A DNA stretch of 64,000 bases, taken from Occultella glacieicola (GTDB lineage Bacteria > Actinomycetota > Actinomycetes > Actinomycetales > Beutenbergiaceae). This document shows, piece after piece, positions 8,135 to 17,799 of this stretch. The notes beneath the pieces are model-generated. The model did no database searches. It had not been told where the DNA came from and was given only the letters and a program-made list of their open reading frames with translations. Both the position numbers and the translations under genes were made by a program. Numbering within the stretch: position 1 is the stretch's first letter; the number at the start of each line of letters is the position of its first letter. Location: NCBI RefSeq assembly GCF_004353825.1, contig NZ_SMNA01000012.1:1-64000 (forward strand), given 5' to 3'.

Positions 8135-8755
8135 TCAGTGACCGGCGACGGTCACGTCGGTGCTCCCCGGCCAGGTCCTCAGGGACCATCCGTCCGCGTC
8201 CACGTGCACCTCGGCGACGCCGCACGGCGGGATCCACCGCTCCCCGGTCATGCCAGGCTGCCCGGCCGCGAGATGCGGCAGCACCAGCGACATCACCCCG
8301 CCGTGGCTGACCACCAGGACGGTCTCGCCGCGGAACCGGTCCGCGATCTCCTCGGCCGCATCCCGGAACCGGTCGACCACCCGTGTGCCGGACTCCCCGC
8401 CCGGCAGGGCGGCGTCGAGGTCACCGGCCACCCACCGCCGCATCACCTGCACGGCCGCGGCTTCGCCGTCGGGCGTCTGCGCGTCCGGACCCAGATCGAA
8501 CTCGACCAGGCCCGCCAGCGCCTCGGGTTCCAGCCCGAGTTCGGCACCGACCACGGCGCCGGTCTCGACGGCGCGGCGCAGCGTGCTGGTGAACAGTCCG
8601 GCGACCCGCCGCCCCCGGAGCGAGTCGGCGAAGGCGCAGGCCTGGGCGACGCCGTCGGACGTGAGGCCGAGGTCGCCGTCGTCGCCGGGCTCCGGCTCGT
8701 GGGCGTGCCCGTGCCGGGCCACCAGCAACACCGCCGCGCACTGCAGATCGCTCAC
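8135..8755 (-). CDS. Histidine phosphatase family protein
   Basis: A 206-residue phosphoglycerate-mutase-like phosphatase. The phosphohistidine motif is VARHGHAHE (residues ~13-20), and the second histidine lies in VVSHGGVMS. Family members hydrolyse phosphomonoesters on small molecules or proteins and act as mutases; the substrate is not readable from sequence. It starts with GTG at 8755 and is transcribed away from the upstream SDR gene with 31 bases between. Confidence 0.85.
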   Translation of the reverse strand: MSDLQCAAVLLVARHGHAHEPEPGDDGDLGLTSDGVAQACAFADSLRGRRVAGLFTSTLRRAVETGAVVGAELGLEPEALAGLVEFDLGPDAQTPDGEAAAVQVMRRWVAGDLDAALPGGESGTRVVDRFRDAAEEIADRFRGETVLVVSHGGVMSLVLPHLAAGQPGMTGERWIPPCGVAEVHVDADGWSLRTWPGSTDVTVAGH

Positions 8756-8786
8756 CCGTCGGACGTTACCCCAGGCCGGACGCCCG

Positions 8787-9575
8787 CTACAGCGCCTCCG
8801 GATCGAGCCCGAGCACGGACCGGCCGCCGTCGATCGGGATCACGGTGCCGGAGATGAAGTCCGATCGTGAGGACAGCAGGAACGCGATCGCCTCCGCGAC
8901 GTCGACGGGGCGGCCAACGCGCCCGAGCGGATGCAGCGCGGCCATCTGGGCGTCGACGCCGGGATGGTCGCGCCGATACACCTCGTAGCGCTCGGTCGTG
9001 ATCGAGCCCAGGGCGACGGCGTTGACCCGGATGCCCTCCGGCCCATGGTCGACGGCGGCCGCTCGGGTCAGGCCCTCGATGGCGGCCTTCGCGGTCGCGT
9101 AGGGCAGCGCGCCGCGCACGGGCCGCTGGGCCTGATGGGAGGAGACGTTCACGATCGAACCGGCGCGGGCGTGGGTGCGGAAGTGCCCGACGGCGGTGTG
9201 GGTCCCGACCAGGGCCAGGGTCAGGTTCGCGGCGATCAGGTCGCCGATCTCGGCCGCGGTCGCGGTGCCGAGGCCGGCGTCGGCGAAGATGGCCGCGTTG
9301 TTCACCCAGCCGCGCAACGGGGCGCGGGCCTCCGCGAGCCGAGCGGCCTCACGACATGCCTCCGGGTCAGCGGCGTCCGCCCGGACATGCTCGATGCCGG
9401 CGTGGTCATGGGAGGGCGGGGCCGGGTCGAGGGTCACCACCTGGCCGGCCCGGGCGAGCCGTTCGGCGATGACGCGTCCGATGCCGCCGCTGCCGCCGGT
9501 GACGACGACGGAGCCCGCCATGCCCTCCACCGGAGTATCGGCCGGCTCAGCCTCGGCCCTCGGGCTCCCGCCCAT
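8787..9575 (-). CDS. SDR-family oxidoreductase
   Basis: A 262-residue classical short-chain dehydrogenase. It has the glycine-rich TGGSGGIG NAD(P) motif, NNAAI, the catalytic Ser in NVSSHQ, the YATAK Tyr-Lys pair and the C-terminal FISGTVIPIDGG. The ATG at 9575 has a well-spaced AGGAG; a second ATG at 9521 sits right at the Rossmann strand but with a badly spaced ribosome site. The substrate is unknown. Confidence 0.85.
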   Translation of the reverse strand: MGGSPRAEAEPADTPVEGMAGSVVVTGGSGGIGRVIAERLARAGQVVTLDPAPPSHDHAGIEHVRADAADPEACREAARLAEARAPLRGWVNNAAIFADAGLGTATAAEIGDLIAANLTLALVGTHTAVGHFRTHARAGSIVNVSSHQAQRPVRGALPYATAKAAIEGLTRAAAVDHGPEGIRVNAVALGSITTERYEVYRRDHPGVDAQMAALHPLGRVGRPVDVAEAIAFLLSSRSDFISGTVIPIDGGRSVLGLDPEAL

Positions 9576-9722
9576 CTCGGTCTCCTGTCGCTCGCGGCCA
9601 TCGCCGAGCCTACGGCGCGGCGGGCAGGTCCAGGCGGATGTCACAGATCGCCCGGCTACGGCGTCATCAAGGTACGCGGCTCCACGAGCCGGCGATCGAG
9701 TAGCGAACGGAGTGGGTGCCAC

Positions 9723-11333
9723 GTGAGCGCAGGCAGCGCCAGGGGCAGTCAGATCATGGACCGGCTGGCCGAGGCATTCCAGCACCGGACCCGGGCGGGC
9801 GCGCGCCTGCGGAGGTGGCGACTGCACGCGTTCACGGACACTTGGTCGGTGCTGCTCGGTCAGATCCTGGTCGCGAGCTTCCTCGTCTGCATCCTCACCG
9901 GCGCGTTCCTGACGTTCTTCTACGACCCCTCGATCGCCCGGGTGATCTACGACGGCCCGTTCGACTCGCTCCGGGGCGTCGAGATCTCCCGCGCCTACGA
10001 GTCGACCCTGGAGATCGCCTTCGAGGTCCGTGGCGGCTTCCTCATGCGCCAGCTGCACCGGTGGAGCGCGAACCTCATGATCGCCGCGCTGATGATGCTC
10101 ATCCTGCGGGTCTTCTTCACCGCTCAGTTCCGGTGGCCCCGAACCGGGACGTGGCTCGTCCTCTTCGGCGCCCTGTTCGCGGGCATGGGTGCGGGCCTCA
10201 CCGGCGCCGTCCTGCCCGACGACCTGCTCGCCGGCAGCAGCCTCGCGGTCCTCGACGGCCTCCTCAAGAGCGTCCCGGTATTGGGCGCCACGCTGTCCAC
10301 CCTGGTGTTCCAGGGCAACTTCCCGGGCGGGGCGATCGCCACGCTGTACCCGGTCCACGCGTTCGTGCTCCCGGGCATTCTGCTGCTGCTCGGGCTGTGG
10401 GCCCTGGCCAGTGCGATCGCCGGACGTGACCGGGCCGACGCGGGCCGCGCGACCGGCGGCCACAACCGCGCGGCCCGGGTGACCCCCGCCGTCAGACGGT
10501 TGGGTGTGTACTCGTTCGTGGTCGGCGGCCTGATCCTGGTCTCCGCGACCGTCACCGTGAGCCCCGTCTGGGACCACGGCCCGGCCGACCCGGGCAACAC
10601 CTCGGCGGGCGCGGGCGCACTCTGGTACCTCGCCTTCCTCGACGGCGCCCAGAAGTTGATCCCGCCCGGGTGGGAGTTCGTCTGGCTCGGCCGGACCTGG
10701 GCCCTGGCACTCCTCGTGCCGCTCGCGGTGTCCGGGGCGTTCCTGCTGGCCGCGATGCTCTACCCGTTCCTGGAGCGGTGGATCACCGGGGTCCGGACCG
10801 CGCACCACCGCCCGACCAGGCCACGCAACGCCCCGAACCGCACCGCGATCGGGGTCGCCGGAGTCACGTTCTACGGCGCGCTCTGGGCCGCGGCCGGCAT
10901 CGACACCCTCGCGCTGACGTTCGGCGTCGCCTTCGAGGTTCTCGTATGGGCGCTGCGCGCCGTGCTCCTGCTCGGCCCAGTGGTCGGGTTCGTCCTGACC
11001 AGACGCATCTGCATCGCCCTCCAACGGAAGGACAGGGAACTCGTGCTCCACGGCCATGAGACCGGCAAGGTGGTCCGCTCCTCGACGGGTGAGTACGTCG
11101 AGGTACGCACACCACTGGACGCCTACGAACGCTGGCGCCTCGTCGACTACGAGATCATCGAACCGTTGACGATCGAGCCGGACGCGAACGGCCGGCTCCG
11201 GTGGCGCGACCGGCTCCGGATGGCCCTGTCGCGCTGGTACTACCGGGACCAGATCCAGCCGGTCACCCCGGCCGAACTGCGCGCCGCGCAAGAACGGGAT
11301 GCGATCACCCTCGCGTTGACTTCCGACCTCTGA
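9723..11333 (+). CDS. Cytochrome b (QcrB-like) paralogue with missing heme ligands
   Basis: A ~536-residue membrane protein aligning along its length with actinobacterial QcrB ([38 protein letters not shown]). It keeps the first histidine of helix B (RQLHRW) and of helix D (LYPVHAF), which ligate heme bL. The positions 14-15 residues later that should hold the heme bH histidines are Leu (MMLILRV) and Ala (LWALAS). The Qo-site PDWY motif reads ALWY. No qcrC or qcrA is adjacent, so this is not the respiratory bc operon copy. Start is GTG 9723 or ATG 9756. Function is unknown; a single-heme redox or structural role is inferred. Confidence 0.75.
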   Translation: MSAGSARGSQIMDRLAEAFQHRTRAGARLRRWRLHAFTDTWSVLLGQILVASFLVCILTGAFLTFFYDPSIARVIYDGPFDSLRGVEISRAYESTLEIAFEVRGGFLMRQLHRWSANLMIAALMMLILRVFFTAQFRWPRTGTWLVLFGALFAGMGAGLTGAVLPDDLLAGSSLAVLDGLLKSVPVLGATLSTLVFQGNFPGGAIATLYPVHAFVLPGILLLLGLWALASAIAGRDRADAGRATGGHNRAARVTPAVRRLGVYSFVVGGLILVSATVTVSPVWDHGPADPGNTSAGAGALWYLAFLDGAQKLIPPGWEFVWLGRTWALALLVPLAVSGAFLLAAMLYPFLERWITGVRTAHHRPTRPRNAPNRTAIGVAGVTFYGALWAAAGIDTLALTFGVAFEVLVWALRAVLLLGPVVGFVLTRRICIALQRKDRELVLHGHETGKVVRSSTGEYVEVRTPLDAYERWRLVDYEIIEPLTIEPDANGRLRWRDRLRMALSRWYYRDQIQPVTPAELRAAQERDAITLALTSDL

Positions 11334-11381
11334 CGTCCGGCTTCCGTCACGGCTGCCGCAACATCGACGTCGTCCGAGTCC

Positions 11382-11387
11382 TATGGT
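11382..11387 (+). promoter_or_regulatory. -10 box TATGGT of lipB
   Basis: TATGGT ends 7 bases before the ATG at 11395, which would make the lipB transcript leaderless. An in-frame ATG at 11383 overlaps this box and is therefore unlikely to be the start. Confidence 0.5.
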
Positions 11388-11394
11388 GTTGTCC

Positions 11395-12090
11395 ATGCTG
11401 ACGCACCGCTGGGGCCTGGGCACCGAGCTCGTCGACTACGAGGAGGCGTGGGCGCAGCAGCGGGCGATCCATGAGCGGGTGGTCGCCGGGGGGCCGGACG
11501 AGTTGCTGCTGTTGGAGCACGCGAGCGTCTACACGGCCGGCAAACGCACCGCCACCTGGGACCGGCCCACCGACGGCACCCGGGTGGTCGACGTGGATCG
11601 CGGCGGGCGGATCACCTGGCACGGGCCGGGCCAGCTCGTCGTCTACCCGATCGTACGGCTCGTCGAGCCGGTCGACGTGGTCGCCTACGTGCGGGTGCTC
11701 GAGCAGGCGGTCATCGACCTGTGCGCCGACCTCGGTGTCCACGCCGAGCGGGTGGAGGGTCGCAGCGGGGTCTGGATCGTGGGGGTCGACGGCGGCCCGG
11801 ACCGCAAGCTCGCGGCGATCGGTGTGCGCGTGGCCAAGGGGGTGACGATGCACGGCGTGGCCGTGAACGCCTGCCCGGACCTGAGCGCGTTCGAGCGGAT
11901 CGTGCCGTGTGGCATCACCGGCACCGGTGTGATCTCGCTCACGGAACTGCTCGGCCGGCAGGTGGACGTCACCGAGTGCGCCGACCTGCTCACCCCCCAT
12001 CTGGCGCGCAATCTCGCGGTGGTGCGGGCCGCCGTCGCCCCCGCCCCGGTGAGCCGAACGACCGGGGCGAGCGCCGCCGTCGTCCACTGA
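11395..12090 (+). CDS. lipB: Lipoyl(octanoyl) transferase
   Basis: A 231-residue transferase moving octanoyl from acyl carrier protein to lipoyl domains, the first step of protein lipoylation. Family marks are visible: [10 protein letters not shown], the [17 protein letters not shown] block, the catalytic Lys in RKLAAIG and the catalytic Cys in IVPCGI. lipA follows, and the client E2 subunit lies at the left edge. The start is placed at 11395, just after a -10 box. Confidence 0.95.
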   Translation: MLTHRWGLGTELVDYEEAWAQQRAIHERVVAGGPDELLLLEHASVYTAGKRTATWDRPTDGTRVVDVDRGGRITWHGPGQLVVYPIVRLVEPVDVVAYVRVLEQAVIDLCADLGVHAERVEGRSGVWIVGVDGGPDRKLAAIGVRVAKGVTMHGVAVNACPDLSAFERIVPCGITGTGVISLTELLGRQVDVTECADLLTPHLARNLAVVRAAVAPAPVSRTTGASAAVVH

Positions 12091-12136
12091 CTGGACCACG
12101 GGCGTGCTCGACCGCCCTCCGGCTCCCGCCGGGTCG

Positions 12137-12142
12137 TAGGGT
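12137..12142 (+). promoter_or_regulatory. -10 box TAGGGT of lipA
   Basis: TAGGGT in the context CGTAGGGTGACG, 44 bases before the lipA GTG, matches the boxes at 1130 and 1814. lipA therefore seems to have its own promoter although lipB is directly upstream. Confidence 0.45.
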
Positions 12143-12185
12143 GACGGCAAGGGCATTCCGATCGACGCAGAAACGGGTGAACCGG

Positions 12186-13187
12186 GTGACCATCGCGCCA
12201 GAGGGACGACGCTTGCTTCGAGTGGAGGCGCGTAACTCCGCGGTTCCGATCGAGAAGAAGCCCGAGTGGATCAAGACCCGCGCCACGATGGGCCCGGAGT
12301 ACTCCGAGCTGAAGGGCCTGGTCCGCCGCGAGGGCCTGCACACGGTCTGCGAGGAGGCGGGCTGCCCGAACATCTTCGAGTGCTGGGAGGACCGCGAGGC
12401 CACGTTCCTCATCGGCGGGGACCAGTGCACGCGGCGCTGTGACTTCTGCCAGATCGACACCGGCAAGCCGGCCGACTTCGACGCGGACGAGCCGCGCCGG
12501 GTGGCCGCGTCGGTGCAGGCGATGGGCCTGAAGTACGCAACCGTCACCGGGGTGGCCCGCGACGACCTGGCCGACGGCGGCGCCTGGCTCTACGCCGAGA
12601 CCGTCCGCCAGATCCACCAGGTGAACCCGGGCACCGGCGTCGAGCTGCTGATCCCGGACTTCAACGCCGACCCCGACCAGCTCGCCGAGGTGTTCTCCTC
12701 CCGGCCGGAGGTGCTCGCGCACAACCTGGAGACGGTGCCGCGGGTGTTCAAGCGGATCCGCCCCGGGTTCCGCTACGAACGCTCGCTCAAGGTCATCACG
12801 ATGGCGCGCGACGCCGGGTTCGTGACGAAGTCGAACCTCATCCTGGGCATGGGCGAGACGTTCGAGGAGGCCGCGAGCACGCTGCAGGACCTGCACGACG
12901 CCGGCTGCGACCTGATCACGATCACCCAGTACCTGCGCCCGTCGCTGCGGCACCACCCGGTGGACCGGTGGGTCAAGCCCGAGGAGTTCGTGGCGCTGTC
13001 GGAGGAGGCCGAGGACATCGGGTTCCTCGGTGTGATGGCCGGGCCCCTGGTGCGTTCGTCCTACCGGGCCGGGCGGCTCTGGGGGCAGGCGATGGCCCGC
13101 CGCGGGCAGGCCGTCCCCGAAGCGCTGCAGCACCTGACCGAGCCGACCACGGCGCGCCAGGAGGCGGCCTCCCTGCTGCACGGGTGA
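12186..13187 (+). CDS. lipA: Lipoyl synthase
   Basis: A 333-residue radical-SAM enzyme inserting two sulfurs into the octanoyl group on lipoyl domains. Both iron-sulfur sites are visible: the auxiliary cluster ([12 protein letters not shown]) and the radical-[11 protein letters not shown]. The conserved C-terminal RSSYRAG is also present. The start [17 protein letters not shown] matches the usual actinobacterial N-terminus; a GTG three codons earlier (12177) is possible. It works downstream of LipB. Confidence 0.96.
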   Translation: MTIAPEGRRLLRVEARNSAVPIEKKPEWIKTRATMGPEYSELKGLVRREGLHTVCEEAGCPNIFECWEDREATFLIGGDQCTRRCDFCQIDTGKPADFDADEPRRVAASVQAMGLKYATVTGVARDDLADGGAWLYAETVRQIHQVNPGTGVELLIPDFNADPDQLAEVFSSRPEVLAHNLETVPRVFKRIRPGFRYERSLKVITMARDAGFVTKSNLILGMGETFEEAASTLQDLHDAGCDLITITQYLRPSLRHHPVDRWVKPEEFVALSEEAEDIGFLGVMAGPLVRSSYRAGRLWGQAMARRGQAVPEALQHLTEPTTARQEAASLLHG

Positions 13188-13225
13188 GGCGCACCGGGGC
13201 GCCCTGAGGCGCTTCGCGCGACCGG

Positions 13226-13231
13226 TAGGCT
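13226..13231 (+). promoter_or_regulatory. -10 box TAGGCT of the DUF4191 gene
   Basis: TAGGCT ends 10 bases before the ATG at 13242, so the transcript is expected to be leaderless or nearly so. The interval holds no Shine-Dalgarno sequence, which supports this reading. Confidence 0.5.
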
Positions 13232-13241
13232 TGACCCCATC

Positions 13242-13955
13242 ATGGCGAAGAACTCCTCCCCCGAAGCGGCGGCCCCGAAACCCAAGAAGAAGCGCTGGTA
13301 CCACCAGCTGTGGGACGTCTACAAGATGGTCCGCGAGGCGCAGCCGTCGATCACGTGGATCCTGCTGCTGATCATCGTCGGCGGCACCGCCCTCGGGTTC
13401 GGGCTCGGCGTGATCTTCAACCAGGAGGTCTACTTCACCATCCTGGCGCTGCCGTTCGCGCTGCTCGGCGCGATGTTCCTGCTCGCCCGGCGGGCGGAGT
13501 CGACGGCGTACCGCCGCATCGAGGGTGAGCCCGGGGCGGTCTCGGCTGCTCTGGGCACGATCCGGCGCGGCTGGAACATCGAGGACGAGCCGGTCGTGAT
13601 CGACCCGCGCACCCAGGACATGGTGTTCCGCGCCGTCGGCAAGCCCGGCGTGGTGCTGATCTCCGAGGGCCCGCCGCACCGGGTGAAGAAACTGCTCGAG
13701 AACGAGCGCCGGCGCACCGCCCGCGTCATCCCGAACGTACCCTTCGTGCTGCTCGAGTGCGGGCAGGAGGAGGGTCAGATCCCGCTGCCGAAGATCGCCT
13801 CCCGGGTCCAGAAGCAGAAGGGCAAGCTCACCAAGAACGAGGTCGCCGAGGTGTCCAAGCGGCTGCGAGCGCTGCACCGGAACACGCTGCCGATCCCGAA
13901 GGGCGTGGACCCGCGCCGGGCCCGCCCCGACCGCAAGGGGATGCGCGGCCGCTGA
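13242..13955 (+). CDS. DUF4191 domain membrane protein
   Basis: A 237-residue protein with a Lys-rich cytosolic N-terminus, two membrane helices (residues ~42-62 and 68-85) and a long basic cytosolic domain. This is the layout of DUF4191, an actinobacteria-specific family almost always found next to lipA. Its function is not established. Family placement rests on the overall pattern and the lipA neighbourhood. Confidence 0.85.
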   Translation: MAKNSSPEAAAPKPKKKRWYHQLWDVYKMVREAQPSITWILLLIIVGGTALGFGLGVIFNQEVYFTILALPFALLGAMFLLARRAESTAYRRIEGEPGAVSAALGTIRRGWNIEDEPVVIDPRTQDMVFRAVGKPGVVLISEGPPHRVKKLLENERRRTARVIPNVPFVLLECGQEEGQIPLPKIASRVQKQKGKLTKNEVAEVSKRLRALHRNTLPIPKGVDPRRARPDRKGMRGR

Positions 13956-14043
13956 GCCGGGCCAAACGGGACCACCGGGGTCCACGGGGGTGCGGTTCTG
14001 CGGCGTATGAGCGTGGTGCGCCGCACGATGGCACCCTCGCGGG

Positions 14044-15435
14044 CTATCGGGCGACCGTCACCAGGTCGGTGTCGCCGAGTTCGAGCTGCCGACGGCGGAG
14101 CAGGCCGATGAGGTCCGCGGCCACTTCTGCATAGGCCGGGTCGGCGTAGACGTTGTGGACCTCGGAGGGGTCGCTCAGGTCGTAGAGCTCGATTTCCGAG
14201 GAGGTCTCGGCCGCGGCGCCGTCCAGGTAGCAGATCAGCTTGTACTTCTCGGTGCGCACGCCGAGGTGCGCCGGCACCCGGTGCGGGTCGGACAGGTGCT
14301 CCCAGTACCGGTAGTAGACGTCGGTCTGCCGGTGCGCGGGCTCGCGCCCGGCGAGCGAGTCGACCATCGAGTGGCCCTGGAGCCTGCCCGGCAGCGGAGC
14401 GCCGGCGAGTTCGAGCAGGGTCGGCGCGAGGTCCACGTTCGTGACGATGTCCGGGCAGTGGGTGCCGGGGCTGGTCAGCGGCGGGTAGCTGGCCAGGAAC
14501 GGCATCCGCAGCGACTCCTCGTACATGAGCCGCTTGTCGTACCAGCCGTGGTCGCCGAGGAAGAAGCCCTGGTCGGAGGTGTAGACGACGAGGGTGTTCG
14601 CGGTCAAGCCGTGCTCCTCGAGCCAGTCGAGGACCCGGCCCACGTTGTCGTCGACCGACGCGACGCAGCGCAGGTAGTCGGCCAGGTACCGCTGGTAGCG
14701 CCAGGACCGCTCCTGCTGCGCGGTCAGCCCCTCGGGCACCGGCAGCTTCAGGTCCCGCTCGTCCAGGTCCGCCATGCTCATCCGGAGCGCGTCGAGGGCG
14801 CGGGAGCGGCCGGCGAGGTCGTCGTCGAACGTGGGCGGCTCGGGGATGGTGCCCTCCGGGTACAGATGCCGGTGCTTGGCGTCCGGCTCCCAGCTCCGGT
14901 GCGGTGCCTTGTGGTTGAGCATGAGCAGGAACGGCCGGTCCCGCTCGCGCTGCTCCAGCCATTCGAGGGACAGGTCGGTGATGATGTCGGTGACGTAGCC
15001 GGTGTGCTGCTGCGGGCCATCAGGGCCGACCAGCACCGGGTCGTGGTACTCCCCCTGGTCCCGTAGGACCCGCCAGTGGTCGAAGCCTGCCGGGTCGTGC
15101 GCGGGCCCTTCGCCGAGGTGCCACTTGCCGACGATCGCGGTCTGGTAGCCGACCTCCCGCAGCTCGGCCTGCACCTGCGGGCGGGTGTTGTCGAGGTCGT
15201 CGAACAAGGTGCGCACGCCGTTGACGTGGTTGTACTCGCCGGTGAGGATCGCGGCCCGGCTCGGCGTACAGATCGAGTTCGTGCAGAAGCAGTTGTCGAA
15301 CCGGACGCCGGCGGTCGCGATCCGGTCGATGTTCGGGGTCGTGTTGACCCGACTGCCGTAGGCGGAGATCGCGTGCGCGGCATGGTCGTCGCTCATGATC
15401 ACGAGGAGATTGGGCTGGCCGGTCGCGGGCGCCAT
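14044..15435 (-). CDS. Sulfatase
   Basis: A 463-residue alkaline-phosphatase-superfamily sulfatase without signal peptide. Metal ligands sit in MSDDH and DQGFFLGDHGWYDK. The formylglycine precursor is the Cys of CTPSRAAILTG, a type I (CxPSR) site that needs a formylglycine-generating enzyme encoded elsewhere. The length and the conserved C-terminal YKLICY region are typical. Likely substrates are sulfated carbohydrates or aryl/choline sulfates; nothing here decides. It is convergent with the DUF4191 gene and downstream of the flavoprotein gene on the same strand. Confidence 0.87.
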   Translation of the reverse strand: MAPATGQPNLLVIMSDDHAAHAISAYGSRVNTTPNIDRIATAGVRFDNCFCTNSICTPSRAAILTGEYNHVNGVRTLFDDLDNTRPQVQAELREVGYQTAIVGKWHLGEGPAHDPAGFDHWRVLRDQGEYHDPVLVGPDGPQQHTGYVTDIITDLSLEWLEQRERDRPFLLMLNHKAPHRSWEPDAKHRHLYPEGTIPEPPTFDDDLAGRSRALDALRMSMADLDERDLKLPVPEGLTAQQERSWRYQRYLADYLRCVASVDDNVGRVLDWLEEHGLTANTLVVYTSDQGFFLGDHGWYDKRLMYEESLRMPFLASYPPLTSPGTHCPDIVTNVDLAPTLLELAGAPLPGRLQGHSMVDSLAGREPAHRQTDVYYRYWEHLSDPHRVPAHLGVRTEKYKLICYLDGAAAETSSEIELYDLSDPSEVHNVYADPAYAEVAADLIGLLRRRQLELGDTDLVTVAR

Positions 15436-15471
15436 GACTGGACTCCTTCGTCGGGGCCGGGTCGTTCGAGG

Positions 15472-16644
15472 CTATCGGGAGCCCTCCACCGGCGCCCAGT
15501 CCCGCCCGAACCAGCGCCGTGCCCGCTCGGCGCCGAACGCCTGCTTCTCCGCGCTGTTCGGCAGCGAGGGGCCGTCCATCCCACCGAACGGCGCCTGCCC
15601 GGGCAGGAACGTGACGTCGACCTTGGCGACCTGTCCCCCGCCGAACTCCATGTAGCAGATGCCCTGGCCGCCGTAGGTGGCGTCGGAGCCCTCGCCGCGG
15701 GCGCGGGCGATGAGTTGCTCGGCGACGACCTTCGCCTGACCCTCGGAGAACACGCCCGCCTTGGGGGTGCCGACGCTGGTCACGTCCCCGATCGCGTACA
15801 CATCCTCGAACCTGGTCCGAAGGTTCCGCGGGTCCACCGGGATCCACCCGTCCTCGGTCAGCCCTGACTCCACGACCACCGCGGGTGCGACGTGCTTGGG
15901 CACCGCGAGCAGCAGGTCGAAGCCGATCTCCTCGCCGTCGCCCAGTGCCGCGACCTTCCGGGCCGGCTCCACGGAGCGGACCAGGGAGCCCGGGTGCCAC
16001 CCGATGCCACGCTCGGTGAACGCCTCGAGGATCGCTTCCGACGCGAGCGGCGACGGCGGGATCGGCCGCGGCAGCGGCATCACCAGGTCGATGCTCGACC
16101 CACGGCGCAGGCCACGCTCGGTCAGGAAGTCGTGCACGAGCAACGCCGTCTCGCTCGGCGCCGGCGGGCACTTGAAGGGCGTCGACGTCACGGCGATGAC
16201 CACCCGGCCGCCGTCGAACGCGTCGAGGGCGTCCCGCGCGGCGACCGCTCCGGGCACCGTGTAGAACTCGTGCCCGCCCTCCACCAGGCCCGGCGTCGCC
16301 GACGGGTCGAGGTCGGCGCCGAGGGCGACCACGAGGACGTCGGCCTCGAGTACCTCCCCGGAGTCCAGCGTGGCGGTCCGCGCGGCCGGGTCGATGCCCA
16401 CGACCTCGGCGCGAACCATCCGCACACCCGGGTGCGCGACGTCCGCGTACGCCAGGTGCACCCGCTCGGCCGCGGTATGGCCGAACATGAGGTCGAGTTT
16501 GGAGAACCCGAACACGAAACTGTCGGCGCGGTCGACGAGCGTGGCATCCACGCCCTCGCCGAGGGCCTCCGACAGCATCGACGCCACCTCCAGGCCACCG
16601 AAGCCGGCGCCGAGGATCACTACCCGCAGTCTGGTTGTCGTCAC
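15472..16644 (-). CDS. Sulfide:quinone-reductase-like FAD oxidoreductase
   Basis: A 390-residue two-dinucleotide-binding flavoprotein. It begins with VVILGAGFGGLEVA (FAD site), has a second nucleotide site near VVIAVTSTPFKCPPAPSE and the C-terminal FAD motif DVYAIGDVTSV. The FKCPPAP cysteine motif is typical of the SQR/FCSD branch. A role in reducing quinone from sulfide or a related donor is family inference. It lies just upstream of the sulfatase on the same strand. Start is GTG. Confidence 0.8.
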   Translation of the reverse strand: MTTTRLRVVILGAGFGGLEVASMLSEALGEGVDATLVDRADSFVFGFSKLDLMFGHTAAERVHLAYADVAHPGVRMVRAEVVGIDPAARTATLDSGEVLEADVLVVALGADLDPSATPGLVEGGHEFYTVPGAVAARDALDAFDGGRVVIAVTSTPFKCPPAPSETALLVHDFLTERGLRRGSSIDLVMPLPRPIPPSPLASEAILEAFTERGIGWHPGSLVRSVEPARKVAALGDGEEIGFDLLLAVPKHVAPAVVVESGLTEDGWIPVDPRNLRTRFEDVYAIGDVTSVGTPKAGVFSEGQAKVVAEQLIARARGEGSDATYGGQGICYMEFGGGQVAKVDVTFLPGQAPFGGMDGPSLPNSAEKQAFGAERARRWFGRDWAPVEGSR

Positions 16645-16722
16645 CCGGTCATGCTGTCATCGCTGGGCGCGGCGGGTCCGGTGAATGGGCACTCAGTCCC
16701 GCCCACCCTCCTCAGGCTCCCC

Positions 16723-16792
16723 TCGAGATCGAACCTCTCCCGTCGAGATCGGACCCGCGCATGGACGATCTCGAGGTGGCAGGTACGAGGTC
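16723..16792. repeat. Short-repeat cluster related to the 53.2-kb intergenic repeat
   Basis: TCGAGATCG occurs at 16723-16731 and 16743-16751 in direct orientation (20 bp apart) and inverted at 16766-16774. On the minus strand the stretch contains GACCTCGTAC (16792-16783) and GGTCCGATCTCGACGGG (16755-16739). The 53.2-kb repeat carries the same two blocks in the same order, with one mismatch. It lies in the 186-bp gap between two leftward genes. Confidence 0.45.
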
Positions 16793-16830
16793 GACGCGCA
16801 CTCGGACGTACAACCGTTCACCGCGCGCGA

Positions 16831-17676
16831 TCAGGTCGTCGCCGTGACCAGCCAGGCGTGTGCCACGAACCGGACCGTGCCGTCGACCGTTCGCTCGCGC
16901 ACCTCCTGGCGCGCCTGCTCAAGCGCCGCCGCCCACCCGGCGGCACCGAGGCGTGGTTCGAGCTCGGCCCGCAGGGCCCGCCCGGTCTGCCCGCCGAGCA
17001 CGATGGCCAGGCGTTCCTCAATGCCGTCGCTGCCGTCCACGCCGTAGTCGCAGTCGCCGTCGACCGGCGCCACGGTCACGTCCCGCCAGCCGGCACCGGC
17101 GAGCACCTGCCGTACCCGCGCCCCGTCGGCCAGGCCCATCGGGCCGGGCACGCCTGACGGCGGTGGGCCGGGTGGGTCGTCGAGCCTCCCCATGAGCGAG
17201 CGGAGCCCGAGGTGGAACAGGTCCGTCTCGCCGTCGCGCCAGCACACGAACGCCAGCCGGGCGCCGGGCGCCGCCGCCGAGCGCAGGTTCGTGAACGCGG
17301 CGACCGGGTCGGCGAAGAACATCACCCCGAGCCGGGAGACGATCCGGTCGAACGGGTCGCCGGACGTGCCGGCGCGGAGGTCCTCGACCTGCGCATCGGC
17401 GACGATCACGCGGGCGCCGGGGACCCGCCGTCGGGCCGCGGCGACCATGTCGGCGGAGATGTCGACGCCGACCGGGTCGGCGCCCACCGCGGCCGCCGCC
17501 TCGAGCAGCGTGCCGGTGCCACAGCCGACGTCGAGGACCCGGTGCCCGGGCGCCAGTTCCGCGGCGGTGAGCAGCGCCGTCGTGAACGGTGCGAAGACGC
17601 AGTCGTACAGGTGCTGGTGCCGGATCCAGCCCGCCGAGCCGGTCGACCAGACCGCACGCATCGCCTCGTTGCCCAC
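16831..17676 (-). CDS. Class I SAM-dependent methyltransferase
   Basis: A 281-residue methyltransferase. The SAM-binding motif I is HRVLDVGCGTGTLLEAA (residues ~45-60), with the acidic ribose ligand in VGVDIS, and motif II near VIVADAQ. The N-terminus (IRHQHLYDCVFAPF) resembles UbiE/quinone-type and small-molecule methyltransferases, but no substrate can be named. It is divergent from the SNF2 helicase gene. The GTG start at 17676 could be replaced by ATG 17661. Confidence 0.82.
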   Translation of the reverse strand: MGNEAMRAVWSTGSAGWIRHQHLYDCVFAPFTTALLTAAELAPGHRVLDVGCGTGTLLEAAAAVGADPVGVDISADMVAAARRRVPGARVIVADAQVEDLRAGTSGDPFDRIVSRLGVMFFADPVAAFTNLRSAAAPGARLAFVCWRDGETDLFHLGLRSLMGRLDDPPGPPPSGVPGPMGLADGARVRQVLAGAGWRDVTVAPVDGDCDYGVDGSDGIEERLAIVLGGQTGRALRAELEPRLGAAGWAAALEQARQEVRERTVDGTVRFVAHAWLVTATT

Positions 17677-17799
17677 GGAAACGAACGTAGCGCTCGCGAC
17701 TCAGCGACAACAGTAGGAGCAACCCGGCACCGACACCCCGACCCGCTCCCATGCAGCGGTACCCTCGGGCAGGGTCCGCAGTCGTGCAGAGAGGGCAAC

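Noticed and set aside
8787..11423. 878-codon open frame on the minus strand
   Set aside because: Only the SDR part (8787-9575) is protein-like; the rest is antisense to the cytochrome b gene, with the low-complexity composition typical of GC-rich shadow frames.
13956..14043. Terminator between DUF4191 and sulfatase genes
   Set aside because: Only a weak 5-bp GGACC/GGTCC stem is present; not enough to annotate.
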